DNA from: Chelonoidis abingdonii
Taxonomy: Eukaryota; Chordata; Testudines; Testudinidae
Reading direction: 5' to 3'
Length of the DNA stretch: 64,000 nucleotides
NCBI RefSeq assembly: GCF_003597395.2
Contig: NC_133778.1
Span: 26,154,062 to 26,218,061, forward strand
This document shows, one piece after another, positions 12,947 through 24,360 of this stretch (its first letter is position 1; every line of letters starts with the position of its first letter). A model generated the notes under the pieces. It was not told the DNA's origin. It searched no databases and saw only the letters and a list, made by a program, of their open reading frames with translations. A program made the position numbers and the translations under genes.

Positions 12947-12956
12947 GTGCTCCAAT

Positions 12957-13185
12957 GATTAATTACCCTCACTGTTCTTTTTAAGTGTCTATTTCAAGTC
13001 TAAATTTGTCTAGCTTCAGCTTTGAACCATTATATTTTGTTTTCCTTTGTCTAGTAAAGAGCATCTACTGTCAGAAATCTTTTCCCCATGACAGTACTTA
13101 CACTTCGATCAAATCACCTCTTAACTTTCTTTCCTATAAATAAAATAGATTTTGCTGCTGTAGAATCAATTTATATTTTCAGTGT
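12957..13185 (-). mobile_element. CR1-type LINE 3' end, second part
   Basis: Continuation of the LINE interrupted at 12527. Recognisable blocks on the reverse strand are 'gattaattaccctcactgtt' near 12956, 'ctaaatttgtctagcttcagct' near 13000 and 'gatcaaatcacctcttaac' near 13108, in the correct order for the end of CR1 ORF2 and its 3' UTR. Confidence 0.82.
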
Positions 13186-14725
13186 TCTTCCAGATGTATA
13201 AAGCATACTCTAACCTATAGCAGCTGATGCTGTATAGTGTGGTATGCCACAATTCAGCATTTTAACAAAAAGGAACTTCAACAGAACTTCAATATGCTCT
13301 CTGATTTAAAAACTTAAAAATATGCTCTCTTATTCGTTTACTTGGCTGTTGCTTAATTACAAAACACATGCATTGAAGCTTGGTGTTTGCTCCTGGAACT
13401 TTAATGATAACGTGTAAAATAATATCCATGAACATTTTGTGAAAGTAAACATTGCATAGGTAGTTCATCTCTCAGGCAGAACTCTTCATTATCTTTGATT
13501 TGAGTAGCTTTTATTACCCTATTCAACTGTTCCTTTAAAAAAGATGTACTTATTAGAGAGAAAATAATTAAGTGAGTGGGAGTAAAGGAGTTGTGGCTTT
13601 AAATAAAATATAAAGTGGTTACATAAAGATGTCTAGTTTCTAAAATACTGGTTATTTCGTTCTATGCTAAGGCTTTGTTCATCTATAGAGCTACCTACAC
13701 CCCTTTCCTAACTAATGTGGGCACTTGAAACATTAAAAATAAGTTATTTTACAATTTAAAAACAATAATTGAAATATCATATAACCTCTTTATAATAGCC
13801 CATTTAGGCTTCAAGAAAGCACTTAAGTAGTCTAAGTGCTTCGATAAATCAGGGCCTGATAGAAACTGTTCACCTCCTAGCTAGACACAACTATATTGAG
13901 ACAGTTTGTCAACCCTTAGTTGTATTACTCTTCTACTTCTCATGTCCCTGAAAATCCACTTAATTATTTGTGTGAAATTGACTTAATTCACCAGGCTCAC
14001 CTGTTCTGCTGTGTAGAGGGCTATAAATATCTCTGTGTCACCTGCCCCAGCTATGAAAGCGCCAATAAATCATATAATTCCCTCTGACAACTGACCGTGC
14101 CTTGAAGGCACCTTTTTTGTTTTCTTTCACTGCCTATGAAAACCTGTATTACATAAAAATTGTGTGCAGCAAGAAAGTTTCCATGGGATCTTCTTTGGGC
14201 AAAAAAGGAAATGAGGGGGTTTTTTATGTTCATAGTTTCTTTATTTACAAAAGCGTGCTTCCTGTTAGCCCATCTCAAACACTGTTAACAACTGATTACT
14301 GAAGCAAGATACCATGAGGTAGAAAAATACTGTCTTGGTGATATACATCCACTTTCTTTTTAAATGGAAGTCTATTCAAAGCCAGCTTTAGATGTGATGA
14401 TACCTTTGGTGAGGGGTGTGTGCGGCTTATTTTGTTGTGTTTGGCATCCTGAGTGAAAATGGTCCACATTAGGCCATCCATGAAGCACAATGTTAAGGTA
14501 GTTTCCAGTCTAGTCCCCTCTCCGTCCGCATCAGCTATCTTCTAGTACTCGCAGTACTCACGTTAGTGAATATCACCAATACTCCTAGCATAGTGTTAGC
14601 TACAGGCTGGGTGTTACCAGCAGAATATGGTACCTGCCCACTTCACCTGTCCAAATCTGATGTGGTATCCAGCTTTATTACTGCAAAATGTAAATTCTTC
14701 CTCCATTAATCTTCCCAGAGTGTAA
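13186..14725. other. Non-coding stretch, nothing recognised
   Basis: AT-rich, with short chance frames on both strands only. Confidence 0.5.
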
Positions 14726-14832
14726 TTAAGGTCCCAGTCCTGCAAGCCAATCTTTGCAAGCATTCCCCTGCATCAGTGAGGCTACTGTGAAGGCACAGGA
14801 TTCTGGGTCATCTTACAGGATTGGACCCTACA
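14726..14832. repeat. Old amniote interspersed repeat
   Basis: Contains 'ggtcccagtcctgcaagcc' and 'cttacaggattggacccta', the paired ends of an old repeat recalled from turtle, crocodile and bird DNA ('...tcctgcaaa...tgcaggattgggccc...'). The two ends are inverted relative to each other. Further copies are at 15600-15690 and 16066-16182. It may be a very old DNA transposon; the class is unproven. Confidence 0.5.
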
Positions 14833-15157
14833 TTTTCTGATAATCTGGCTGTATGCTTTTAAAAGCTATTTTTAACTTTTCCAATTTGTCTATGATCAAA
14901 GCTATCAATATGTATACAAATCACCCTTTTCCTGGTCCATTTCACATACTGAGTCAGCTTTCCATCATGGGAGCTCACAGTTTGTTTGTAGTACCAATCT
15001 TTATTGAGTGCACTACTGAAAACACAGAGGAAGATATGAGAAGGAGGAGTTCTAGAATATCTTGCCACTTTATAGACCTATTTTTTTGTACATTTATTTC
15101 CCAAGAAGCAATTTTTATTGCTTTTTTTAATGACAATCTGTAAAATTACTGCTGCGT

Positions 15158-15488
15158 AAGGCAGCATGGTCCAGAGGATAGGGCACTTGACTGGGGCTCA
15201 GGAGATATGGGGGGAAATCCCACCTCCACTGAAATGAATGATAAAATTTCCACTCACTTCAATGGAAACAGGATTTCACCCCTAGATTCTCCTCCAGTCT
15301 TTGCCATTGTCTTCATATGTGATATTGGACAGGTCACTTCCACTCTGTGCATGTTTCCCCTGCCAACCTTTGTTTAGATTTACACCATCTCTCACTGTGT
15401 CTATACAATCCCTAGCAAAATGGGACCCTGATCTCCTTTGGAGTCTCTGGGTGCTACTGTAAAAGCTACTAATAATGCTAATTATTGG
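15158..15488 (+). mobile_element. MIR-type SINE with a short inner insertion
   Basis: The head (AAGGCAGCATGGTCCAGAGG, then 'gggcacttgactggggctcaggaga') is a clear MIR 5' region. After about 70 bp of another repeat with a 'cacttcaatgg' core (15217-15287), the MIR continues with 'gatattggacaggtcacttccactctgtg' and ends in the 'aatgggaccctgatctcc...ggtgctactgtaa' tail followed by 'aataat'. The order supports one MIR broken by a small older-type repeat. Confidence 0.75.
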
Positions 15489-15599
15489 CAGCTTACATCC
15501 CTGGGCCACCTTTTTAATAGTCACATAACCAAAGATGCCTCCCAGAATCTTCCCCATCTGTGTTCCTCCCTTCTCAAACGAAGGTAGGTTATATGCACG

Positions 15600-15690
15600 T
15601 ATATACTCTGATCATGCAAACACTTAGGCATGTGTTTAACTTTACACGTGGTTAGTCCCATTGACATTCAGCACAAATGCACACTTAGTG
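15600..15690. repeat. Old amniote interspersed repeat
   Basis: Contains 'acttaggcatgtgtttaactttacac' followed by 'gtcccattgacattcagcac', the core of the same old repeat type as at 14726 and 16066, where a 'cccattgaagtcaatggg' palindrome is expected. Strongly diverged. Confidence 0.45.
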
Positions 15691-15833
15691 TTTTCATGGG
15701 ATGCATATTATTATTTTATATAAAAAGTATGCCATTCAAATGTAATGAGACCACTAAAATATGATCATCACTACCCCAGTTGCTGTGGAAAATATTTTCA
15801 TTGCACATTCTTTGTTTTATAGTTAATTATCTT

Positions 15834-15852
15834 TCGGGGGGGTGGGGGGGTA
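15834..15852. repeat. G-rich tract
   Basis: Two long G-runs separated by a single T (CGGGGGGGGTGGGGGGGTAA region). Low complexity; not enough separate runs for a classical four-run quadruplex. Confidence 0.85.
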
Positions 15853-16065
15853 ATTCTGTTAACTATTTAAAGGTACCTAGCTAGCATGTATTGATGTTGA
15901 ATACACTTTAAGGACCATAGACATTCAGTCACTCCAGATCCTTGCAATCCAATGCAGTCTTTGGGGGCCAATCCTGCATTCCTAACTTAAGCCAAAACTC
16001 CCAGTTCAATTCACACTCCTAAGAAGTGTAGAATTGTGACCTTTTTAGGCATTGATCTTTCAATC

Positions 16066-16185
16066 ACTTATGCATATGAATAAGTTCATGCATATGAGTA
16101 ATGTCTTGGTGATTTCAATGAGAATACTTATGTGTAAAATTACCCCTGTAATTACCATGTGTCTGCAGGATCAGAGCCTTAATTT
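16066..16185. repeat. Old amniote interspersed repeat
   Basis: 'catgcatatgagtaatgtc', 'ggtgatttcaatgagaatactt' and 'gtctgcaggatcagagcctta' follow the order of a repeat recalled as frequent in turtles and archosaurs, ending in the typical 'tgcaggatcgggcctta'. It is clustered with two related copies within 1.5 kb. Confidence 0.5.
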
Positions 16186-17608
16186 GGGGATTCTATGTCA
16201 CACTTTTTAAAAAAGAAATCCGTTAACAGTGGTTTAAAGCAAAAAAAGCAAAGGTCAGAGATTATGCAGTGTTTTCATAATCTGTGAGAATAATATGTTT
16301 GATAGTTGAATCACTGAAGGGCTATAATTTTATACACCAGTATTTTAAAAATATTAATAATTAAAATGGGGGGAAGAAAAACATTGTAAGTGCAATGTAT
16401 ACCAGACCTGTCTCTGCAGCAATACAATGCATTGTTCTAATGTACCAGGACGCTTTTCCCTATAGTTACAAAAACCAAACAGCAAGTTGTAAAGATGCAA
16501 TTGTATTTCAAATATATCCTTCTAAAGGTTTTGTTGAGTCCTCTTATTGACAGAAGGCTTAATCCTGTATTTCTCTGTCAGCCCAAATTTGTAATGGAGC
16601 CAGGATTAGTGCCAAACATTGTGAATACGAGCTGAGAGGGGGAAGGATAAGTGTGATTATATAAACTGCGTTTTGGAAATTAAATTGCTTCATTCAGACT
16701 AGAACTGTGATAAAATGGGAAACCATACTTTGTGAACATGCTCATTATGAGAAAATCAAAACGATCAAAATAAAATACCTATAAAGGCCCTAAGTAAGCA
16801 ACAGCTCAAAGGAGCTCTTTGAGCATCAAATCTAGTGTTTAGATTGTTGAGGATGGGAGTGATGGAAAGCCTAAAAAAGGGAGGAAAAAGGAATTGCATT
16901 ATTTTTCTTCCATTCATTGCCTTCAGTCTTCCAATATGTGTGTGGGGGGGGTGGTTTTGTTTTTGTTTTTTTCCTTTTTTAATACAAGCAGCTTTGAGAG
17001 GCAGTACAAAGATGAACTCCCCAATTCAAGTACTGTTAACACATGCTTTCCTGTTGGACTTTTCCTCTGTCATAGTTTCTGGCCAAAAAACCCAACAACA
17101 ATTTTTGTACAATGAAAGTGCCTGAATATAAAGATCAGTACATTAACTGTAAAAGAGTTTCAGGTGCTTATCTACATTGTAAATGCACAATGTAGGTTCA
17201 CAGAGAGCAAATCAGGCCTGACAAACATAACTGTTTTCTCTCCCACCCTCCCCCCTGACAATTATATAATTATTAGCTGAAAGGAATGCAGTGGATGTAT
17301 TATGTCTAGAATTTAATTAAAGCGTCTGAATTAGTGCTTCAAAAGTGCTACTAGACAAAGTAATTCACATGAGGATGGATCTTCACATGTTCATATGTCT
17401 GAGAACTGACTGCACAAATGGAAACACAAAGGATATTAATACAAGGCAATGAATTGAATGGGGGAAGAGAGGCATGACTGTACAGCATGGTCTGAGGAAG
17501 CAGTTAGGTCCAGTTTTATTTACTTTGTATGGAAGGATAAAACAGGACTTGTAAATTCATGGGGTCACATATCTCAGAGAAGGGTACTCAGCTGCTGCTA
17601 CTGCTGTG
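16186..17608. other. Non-coding stretch with low-complexity tracts
   Basis: No gene or transposon recognised. A 'gtgtgtgggggggg' tract followed by T/G-rich sequence lies at about 16937-16982. Confidence 0.5.
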
Positions 17609-17881
17609 GAAGCCGGCAGGCCCGTCGACAGCAATGCTGGGCCCCAGGGCAGAATAGTCAATGGGCCCCTAGAAAGGAATGGCTACAGTTTACAATACTA
17701 CTTTTTATCCTATTGATAACACATTAGAAACCACTATATGTAAGTTGTGGCATTGCTTGATGTAGTTAACTTTTTTTTCCAGTCATAGCACCAGTATTAA
17801 ACAAATTGTGAGCCTAAATATAAGATGTAGAATGTGTTATTTTGAAATTATGTATTTAAATTAAATAAATACGTTATGGAA

Positions 17882-18030
17882 TGAAATTGGAGAGAATCCA
17901 GCGGAGGACAACAAAATGATTAGGGGGCTGGGGCACATGACTTATGAGGAGAGGCTGAGGGAACTAGGCTTATTTAGTCTGCAGAAGAGAAGAATGAGGG
18001 GGGATTTGATAGCAGCCTTCAACTACCTGG
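17882..18030 (+). mobile_element. CR1 LINE internal fragment
   Basis: 'gagagaatccagcggaggacaac' through 'gaggagaggctgagggaact', 'tttagtctgcagaagagaag' and 'gggatttgatagcagccttcaactacctg' is the region near the end of CR1 ORF2. It stops abruptly at 18030 and lacks the normal 3' end, unlike typical CR1 copies, so it was cut by deletion or was carried into the surrounding element. Confidence 0.8.
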
Positions 18031-18337
18031 TATGAAATTAATTCTTTATAGGATATGAAGGATCACATACAGTACGTATGCTGTGGAACAGGAAGTTGAA
18101 ATAAAACATAGAACACTAATTTTTGTTGCTAGGAAAAATATTGGACTTTATCTGATCTTGAGAAGAAAAGTCATTTGAATGCATGTGCTAAATGTGGGGC
18201 TTTGTATCTTTGGACAGAGACCAATCTTTTTGATAGTGATATATTGAACTGCCTGAAAACATCATAGCCAAAGATGCCTTCCTGAATATTGCTAGATATT
18301 TTTTTAAGATACAAATGTGTGACGTGGCAATGGCATT

Positions 18338-18355
18338 CACTGTGTGTGTGTGTGT
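18338..18355. repeat. (GT)n microsatellite
   Basis: About nine GT units, inside the hAT-type element. Confidence 0.9.
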
Positions 18356-18460
18356 GGTGCTATGCCTGTGTTGGCCGGTGCCCAGTGATTGCTGCCGGCT
18401 GCACTGCTGGGCACTCTCTTCCAGCACAGCCGCTGCTGCTGGTACCACCCCATGTGCACC

Positions 18461-18584
18461 TAGGGTAACCAGACAGCAAGTGTGAAAAATCAGAATGGGG
18501 TGGGGGGTAATAGGAGCCTATATAAGAAAAAGACCCAAAAATCAGGACTGTCCCTATAAAATCAGGACATCTGGTCTCACCCTA
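18461..18584. mobile_element. Small MITE (family M1), complete
   Basis: Starts TAGGGTAACCAGACAGC and ends GGTCTCACCCTA, inverted ends sharing TAGGGT..ACCAGA with a two-base gap. TA at each outer edge fits a TA target as in Tc1/mariner relatives. The interior has 'gcctatataag' and 'aggactgtccctataaaatcagg'. Partial copies of the same family lie at 32461-32535 (right half) and 58589-58665 (left half). Confidence 0.75.
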
Positions 18585-18703
18585 TGCACAGGCAATTTAA
18601 AAGGTCCTGGGGCTCCTGGCCACTGCTACTGCAGTGGGGGCCCCCAGACCCGTGGACAATGGCCCCCTTGCCCCGCTGCTCTGTCGACAGGCCTGGAAGC
18701 AGG

Positions 18704-20658
18704 AAATTCCTGTGGGCATCAAATGGTGTCTCTTTATATGCCTTGCTGGATTTGGCTCAAACTCCTTCTGAAAACATCCAGGGGCAGACCCAGGAATCTC
18801 AAAGAGGCTGATTGACTTCCTGTTTTTCAAAAGAACTGTATTTGAAATGGGGCAGGAGGAAGCTGACTAAGGATCATATAGATAACCTGCCACTTAGTTC
18901 ACTTGCATGATCAGCTGATATAGGAAATTTTGTAGGGTTAATTTGTGCCTCCAGACTCTCATCAGATTAACAGCAACACCTTCATTAGGTATGCATTTGC
19001 AAAACCTATCCATGCATAGTTGTGGAACAGGGATAGTGCTTCAGAGTCAGTGTTGCTTTCCTGGACCTACAAAATTAAGGCTGGCCAACATCATAACAAT
19101 GTGTGTTTCTAAAGCTTGTCCGTAGATTATAGAACATGGAATGCGGTAAACCAGAGGGATGGACACACTGTACCAAAGGTGACTAAGCCTTGGATTGCAT
19201 GGGGAATAGTAAATGCAACTCTGTGATGGATTTAGTTTTAGCAACTAAAAGGCCATAGAAACTGAACTTCTTGCCTGCGCATTCCAGGCAGAAGCATATT
19301 GGTAGGGCAATGCTGGGAAGCACATGCTGTTAGTATCAGGACTCCAACTCAAGTGCCTTTCATAAGCACCAACATTCACTTTAAAAATTCTCAAAATACC
19401 TGCTATTTCCTAGGCTCACTATCTTTCTTCCAGTAACTCTTCAAAATGAGATCTTGATTTATGTGCTGTCACTCTTGTTTTCTTTCTGTAGATAAAACCA
19501 CTAATGTTTACCATGAGTTTTTCTGAACTTAGAACCTGTGCTGTCAATTGGTTACACATCAAAAGAGAATCTTTGAAAAGGCTTTGGCTGGCCAGTAGCA
19601 GGAAGATGTTGATCCTGGAAAACCTGCCCCAGAGAAAAGCTGACCTGTGATTTGAGCTGAATGGAAATGACAGTCTTTCATTTTAGACTTCTAAGTCTGA
19701 AGGCAGCACAGAATGTTATAAACTTGCCGAGCTGTAATGCAGCCATCACATGTTCTAAAGCAGCAAACCTTCAGAAGTTTAAAAATTGGCCCAGAGGGAC
19801 ATCCCAAGAGAAAAGCACAGCCTGTGCTAGGGGAAAACAATAAAAGTACCAGATGGAAAGGAAGGAGGAAAAGCTGCATAGGAACAAACTGACAGAATAA
19901 ATTTTTATCCATATTATTTGCAAAGTACAAAAAAAAAGGCCCCTGGTGTCTCAGATTCTCCCCTGCACTGTGGTCACTTTACACACCACGGTCACTTTAC
20001 ACACAACATAACCTTGAAAATAGCCAAAAATGGATCCTGTCTGTTTAAGAGGATTCATGCACACTCACATCTTTCCATACTGCTGATGCACAGGATGTGG
20101 CTAGGGAGAAAGTGGTATATTGCACATTGCACTTATTTCATCTGCAATATCAGCCCCTTTGACTGTTGGTATGATAGAACAGCCTCCAGACACACCAGAC
20201 CTGACATCAGGCAAAGGAATGGCAAGATGCATGGATAGCTGAGGGCTGGAGCAGTACATAGGATGCTTTCCATCTCCAGTCCTGAGCTGCACTCCTGCCA
20301 TATCTGAGAGTCTGGGCTGCTAGGAAGGATATTGTTTTCTAGCATCATTCTACTGTGGCTAGGTAAACTCTGTAAAATGATACCAAATTATTCATAAAAA
20401 AGCAAAACCTCCTTAAAATAACCTACTCCTACAACACTGTGAAGGGCCGCTTGTTAAATATATAAGCTTAAAAAGGGTGTTTGTGGTTTCATCTGTCTCT
20501 GCAGACAAAGTTATGGAAGTGTTGGCTGAAGTTGCACTGCAAGCTTGTGTATTTTACTTAACTGAAATCAAAAGGCCACATGAAAGCTCAAAAATTTCAC
20601 TTATTACAAGATGTTGCATAAGCAAACCAACTGAGCCAATATGTAAATTTAAAGGTGT
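18704..20658. other. Non-coding stretch, nothing recognised
   Basis: No exon or repeat family recognised. Short frames on both strands overlap one another and show no domain. Confidence 0.5.
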
Positions 20659-20663
20659 ACATG

Positions 20664-21514
20664 TGTCATAAACAGATAGCTAAGGGTTAATGTTTCTTTT
20701 ACCTGTAAAGGGTTAACAAAGGGAACCACACACCTGACCAGAGGACCAATCAGGAAACCGGATTTTTCAAAGCTCAGGGAGGGAAGTTTTGGGTGTGGGT
20801 CTTTTGTTCTGTCTGTGCTCTCTCGGCTATGAGAGTGATTTCTGTCTCCAGGTTTCTAATCTTCAGTTTCCAAGTGTAAGTACAAAGGTAGAAGACAATG
20901 GTTTTATATATTGTTTTGTATTACATGTGTGTAGTTTGCTGGAGTGTTTTAAATTGTATATCTTTTGGATAAGGCTGTTATTCATTTTTTCTTTAAGCAA
21001 TTGACCTGTATATTGTCAACCTGTTACAGAGACCATTTTTAGGTGTTTTCTTTCTTTTTATATAAAGTTTTTTTTTAAGACCTGTTGGATTTTTTCCTAG
21101 TTGACTCACCAGGAATTGGTGGGGCGGAAGGAAACAGGGGGAAGGGAAAATCTCTTGGTGTTAGAGTTAAAGCTTGCATTTGCAGGACTCCGACTAAGAT
21201 GAAAGAAACTTGATCTCTCTGTGTTTGCATTTCAAGGACTTGAAATACGGTATCTCCTAGTTACCCAGGGCAGAAGATCTGGAGGAAGTAAGAGGGGGAA
21301 GGGAGTGGGTTATTTCCCTTTGTTGTAAGACTCAGGCATCTGAAGTCTTGGAGTCCCCCAGGGAAGGTTTGGGGAGACCAGAGTGCACCAGACACTGGGA
21401 TTCTGGCTGGTGGCAGCGCTATCAGATCCAAGCTGGTAATTAAGCTTGGAGGGTTCATGCAGGCACCCACATTTTGGACGCTAAGGTTCAAAATTGGGAC
21501 TTACGCTTATAACA
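20664..21514 (+). mobile_element. Solo LTR, family A (copy 2, reference orientation)
   Basis: An 851-bp block begins TGTCATAAACAGATAG and ends GCTTATAACA, so TG...CA ends are intact. A perfect 5-bp duplication ACATG flanks it at 20659-20663 and 21515-21519. Internal landmarks are 'acctgtaaagggttaac' near 20702, 'tttttatataaag' near 21056 and 'aagcttggagggtt' near 21444. The same landmarks occur inverted in the copies at 9466, 47603 and 55459. No internal coding region adjoins, so it is a solo LTR. Superfamily (Gypsy versus ERV) cannot be decided without the internal part. Confidence 0.92.
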
Positions 21515-21519
21515 ACATG

Positions 21520-23243
21520 TTACAGCTGGAAGCTGAACAAGACCAAAGCTAATTCTCCATTTTGCAAGGCAGGATCTGGACTACAGGAAGTTACAGGCTG
21601 CAGTCAAGCATCACTCAACTCCTCTCCCCTGTGTCTCATCTCCTCTGTGGTGTTGTGGGAAGATGGCACCACTGAGCAGTTTTGCAATATGCAGAATTCC
21701 TTCTTCGTACCCTGCATCACGCCTCCCCCCGTCCTCCAGAATGCCATGTATCTCAAAGGGGTGATTCAGTTTTTAGAGAACTCCAGCAGTGCTGGGAAGG
21801 CAGTGTGCCCCCCCCCCCCAATACAGCAGTGAAATATGATAAAATATGCTTATAGAAACTTTCCCTTCTCCCATTTACAATGCAACTCATTCAAAAATTA
21901 CAATGAGAAACATTTAAATGCTTCCCTCATAATGTTTACCAATGTATTCAGAATATTTTTGGCCTTCTCACTGGTTGGTTTGAATCCAGGCTCTGGTCAC
22001 TTTCCTCCCAACTTCTTTTCATTTTACTACAGCGACAATGTCAAGCTTATCTTACCAAGAACATTTCCCCCCCACCTCCCCACTGCTGTTTGTGTTTGTT
22101 GTTTATTTTTCTGCCTGTTTCAAATGAACGTGGCTTTGTTTGGCTATCCTAATTTTCTATTGGCTGAAGAGAGATTATATAAATGTCCAGATACTGCTGC
22201 ACTCTAAGTGGGCCACTTTCTCCTATAAGCGCTCAGTCAAATAGGGTGTACAGTGAGAGACAAAGGGAGTTCAGAATAATATAGCTGGTAGCAGAGAAGT
22301 GGAAGTGATGTGTGTGTGTGTGTGTGTCATTTTTAGCTTTTTTGCCTTTGTCCCCACCAAAGTTTTCTGTGGACTTCTATGGATTTAGGATCAGGCCTCA
22401 GCTGCTTTTTGTTCTGGATCTTCATTAAACAAAGCAAACTTTCATCCTCTAACTTCTCAGTTTAGACAGAAAACAAGACAGGAAATAAGATGAGATGCAC
22501 ATGTACACTCTGCAGTTTCTTGTTTAACTGTTTCTACTAAACTAAATAAAATGGCTGCCTTCCCTATAGAAAGAAGGTTTAAAGGATTCAGTACATAATT
22601 GTTCAGCTCATGATTTTATCCTGCATCTCATGGTATTTGGTGTTTAAGCCTCAGATACTGGAGCCAAGTGATTATCTGAGAGTTCAGCTCTTATTTAAAA
22701 AATGTTTCTAACCTTAATGGCAGTGAAGAAACTCTTGAAAAAATGGGTCCTAAAGGATTAATAAAACTGAAGGCAAATAGGAACAATTCCAAATTTATTA
22801 TTTTTGAAAAATATTGTGGTTTTGGAGCTTGACTCAATTTTTGAAAGCTTTTAATAGGCCCACCTGACACTGAAACAGTTACAAATTGCATAGCACTTTT
22901 CTAGACCTTTTTATGATGCTGCTGTTCATTGAACATGGTGAGGGTCACCCTTGTGATACTCTGCACACGTTTCCAGTTCTCTTGAGTCCTAAATATATTT
23001 GCTTCGAGTATTTAGTATTGGAGTGGATCTTTCTTCTGTGTGAAGTCACCACTCCAGTGAAAACAAATAAGAAGAGGGGTTGTGTACACCACTCATTTGT
23101 AACTTTTACTGACTGTTTTCCTGAAAAGTTTCATGTAGCTTCCAGAAATCCCTGAAACCTTGGATCTTGCATCTCATTTTTCCTCTCTTTTAGTGGTCAA
23201 TGTCATTTGAGACATTGGTGTGTTTTCTTGTCAGGAGTGGAAG
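21520..23243. other. Non-coding stretch with simple repeats
   Basis: A C-run of twelve lies at 21808-21819 and a (GT)n tract at 22309-22328. Frames of 112 and 123 codons (21494-21832 and 21836-22207) have no recognisable domain and no supporting features. Confidence 0.5.
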
Positions 23244-23248
23244 TAACC

Positions 23249-24360
23249 TGTGACGGTTTGATCAGAGACCCCCTTGGGACTGTCACCTGATGTGCTGAGA
23301 CTATCTCTGAGCCCGTTTTTTCTGCCAGTTTGGGCCTCCAGAACCCTGTCTTGTTGAGCCAGATATACTAATCTCTGCAACACAGACTCAGGGTCTGAAC
23401 CAGACCCCCAAAGCTGCAGATTTAACTGAAAACAGCTTAGCAAGTGCTCCTGTCTCTAGCACCAGACACCCAGCTCCCAGTGGGATCCAAACCTCAAATA
23501 AAGCTTATACAGGGTAAACTCATGAATTGTCTGCTCTCTGTAACACTGATAGACAGATATGCACAACTGTTTGCTCCCCCAGATATTAATCACTTACTTT
23601 GGGTTCATTATTAAACGAAAGTGATTTTATTAAGTATAAAAAGTAGGATTTAAGTGGTTTCAAGTAATAACAGACAGAACAAAGTAAGTTACCAAGCAAA
23701 ATAAAAAAAAACATGCAAGTCTAAGCCTAATACAGTAGGAAACTGAATACAAGTAAATCTCACCCTCACAGATGTTCCAATCAGCTTCTTTCACAGACTA
23801 GACTCCTTTCTAGTCTGGGCCCAATCCTTTCCAGACCAATGTTGTAGTTTATGGCCTGGATCCAGCAATCACTCAAACCCCCATAGTTACTGTCCTTTGT
23901 TTCAGTTTCTTTCAGGCACCTTTTTGGGGTGGAGGGGGCCATCTCTTGAGCCAGCTGGAGACAAAATGGAGAGGCTTCCAGGGCCTTTTATATTCTCTCT
24001 CTTGTGGACAGAAAACCTTTGTTCTTCTGTGAAAAATCACAGCAACAAGATGGAGTTGTAGCCACCTGGGCAAGTCACATCTCCATGAATGATTCAGCTT
24101 TTTGAAGGACAACGTCATTGTTTACATATTAGTTTGAATATTCCCAGGAAAGCTCAGATGTACATTGGTGTCTCCTAATGTCCATTGTCAGCTAAGTGTT
24201 TTTCATTGGGCATTTAGAATAGTCCTTTCTCAAGAAGCTGACCAAATGCTTCAGTGATGCTACTTAGAATCAAACACACTGAGATACAAGTACATAGCCA
24301 ATATTCATTACTTCAAATACAAAAACGATACTGTGGAGATTAATGGAAGGAGGAGGCATA
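23249..24360 (-). mobile_element. LTR-like retroelement end, left part (host of a nested LTR)
   Basis: Begins TGTGACGGTTTGATC, a turtle repeat type I recall. On the minus strand there is a TATA box (GAGAATATAAAAGGCCC) near 23985 and an AATAAA signal near 23625, in promoter-then-polyadenylation order, supporting an LTR in minus orientation. It is split at 24360 by another LTR and appears to resume at 25541, ending near 25672. The left flank is TAACC, the right candidate flank TAAAT; no convincing duplication, so the outer ends are less sure than those of the nested LTR. Confidence 0.65.

Larger units (their letters stand above)
17617..18695. mobile_element. hAT-type DNA element with nested insertions
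   Basis: The 1079-bp block starts CAGGCCCGTCGACAG and ends CTGTCGACAGGCCTG, terminal inverted repeats matching at 14 of 15 positions. It is flanked by an 8-bp near-duplication, GAAGCCGG at 17609-17616 and GAAGCAGG at 18696-18703 (7 of 8). An 8-bp duplication and CAGG-type ends are the hAT signature. No transposase is visible, so it is non-autonomous. Inside lie a CR1 piece (17882-18030), a GT microsatellite and a MITE (18461-18584), which presumably inserted later; the rest is GC-rich near both ends and AT-rich in the middle. Confidence 0.72.
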
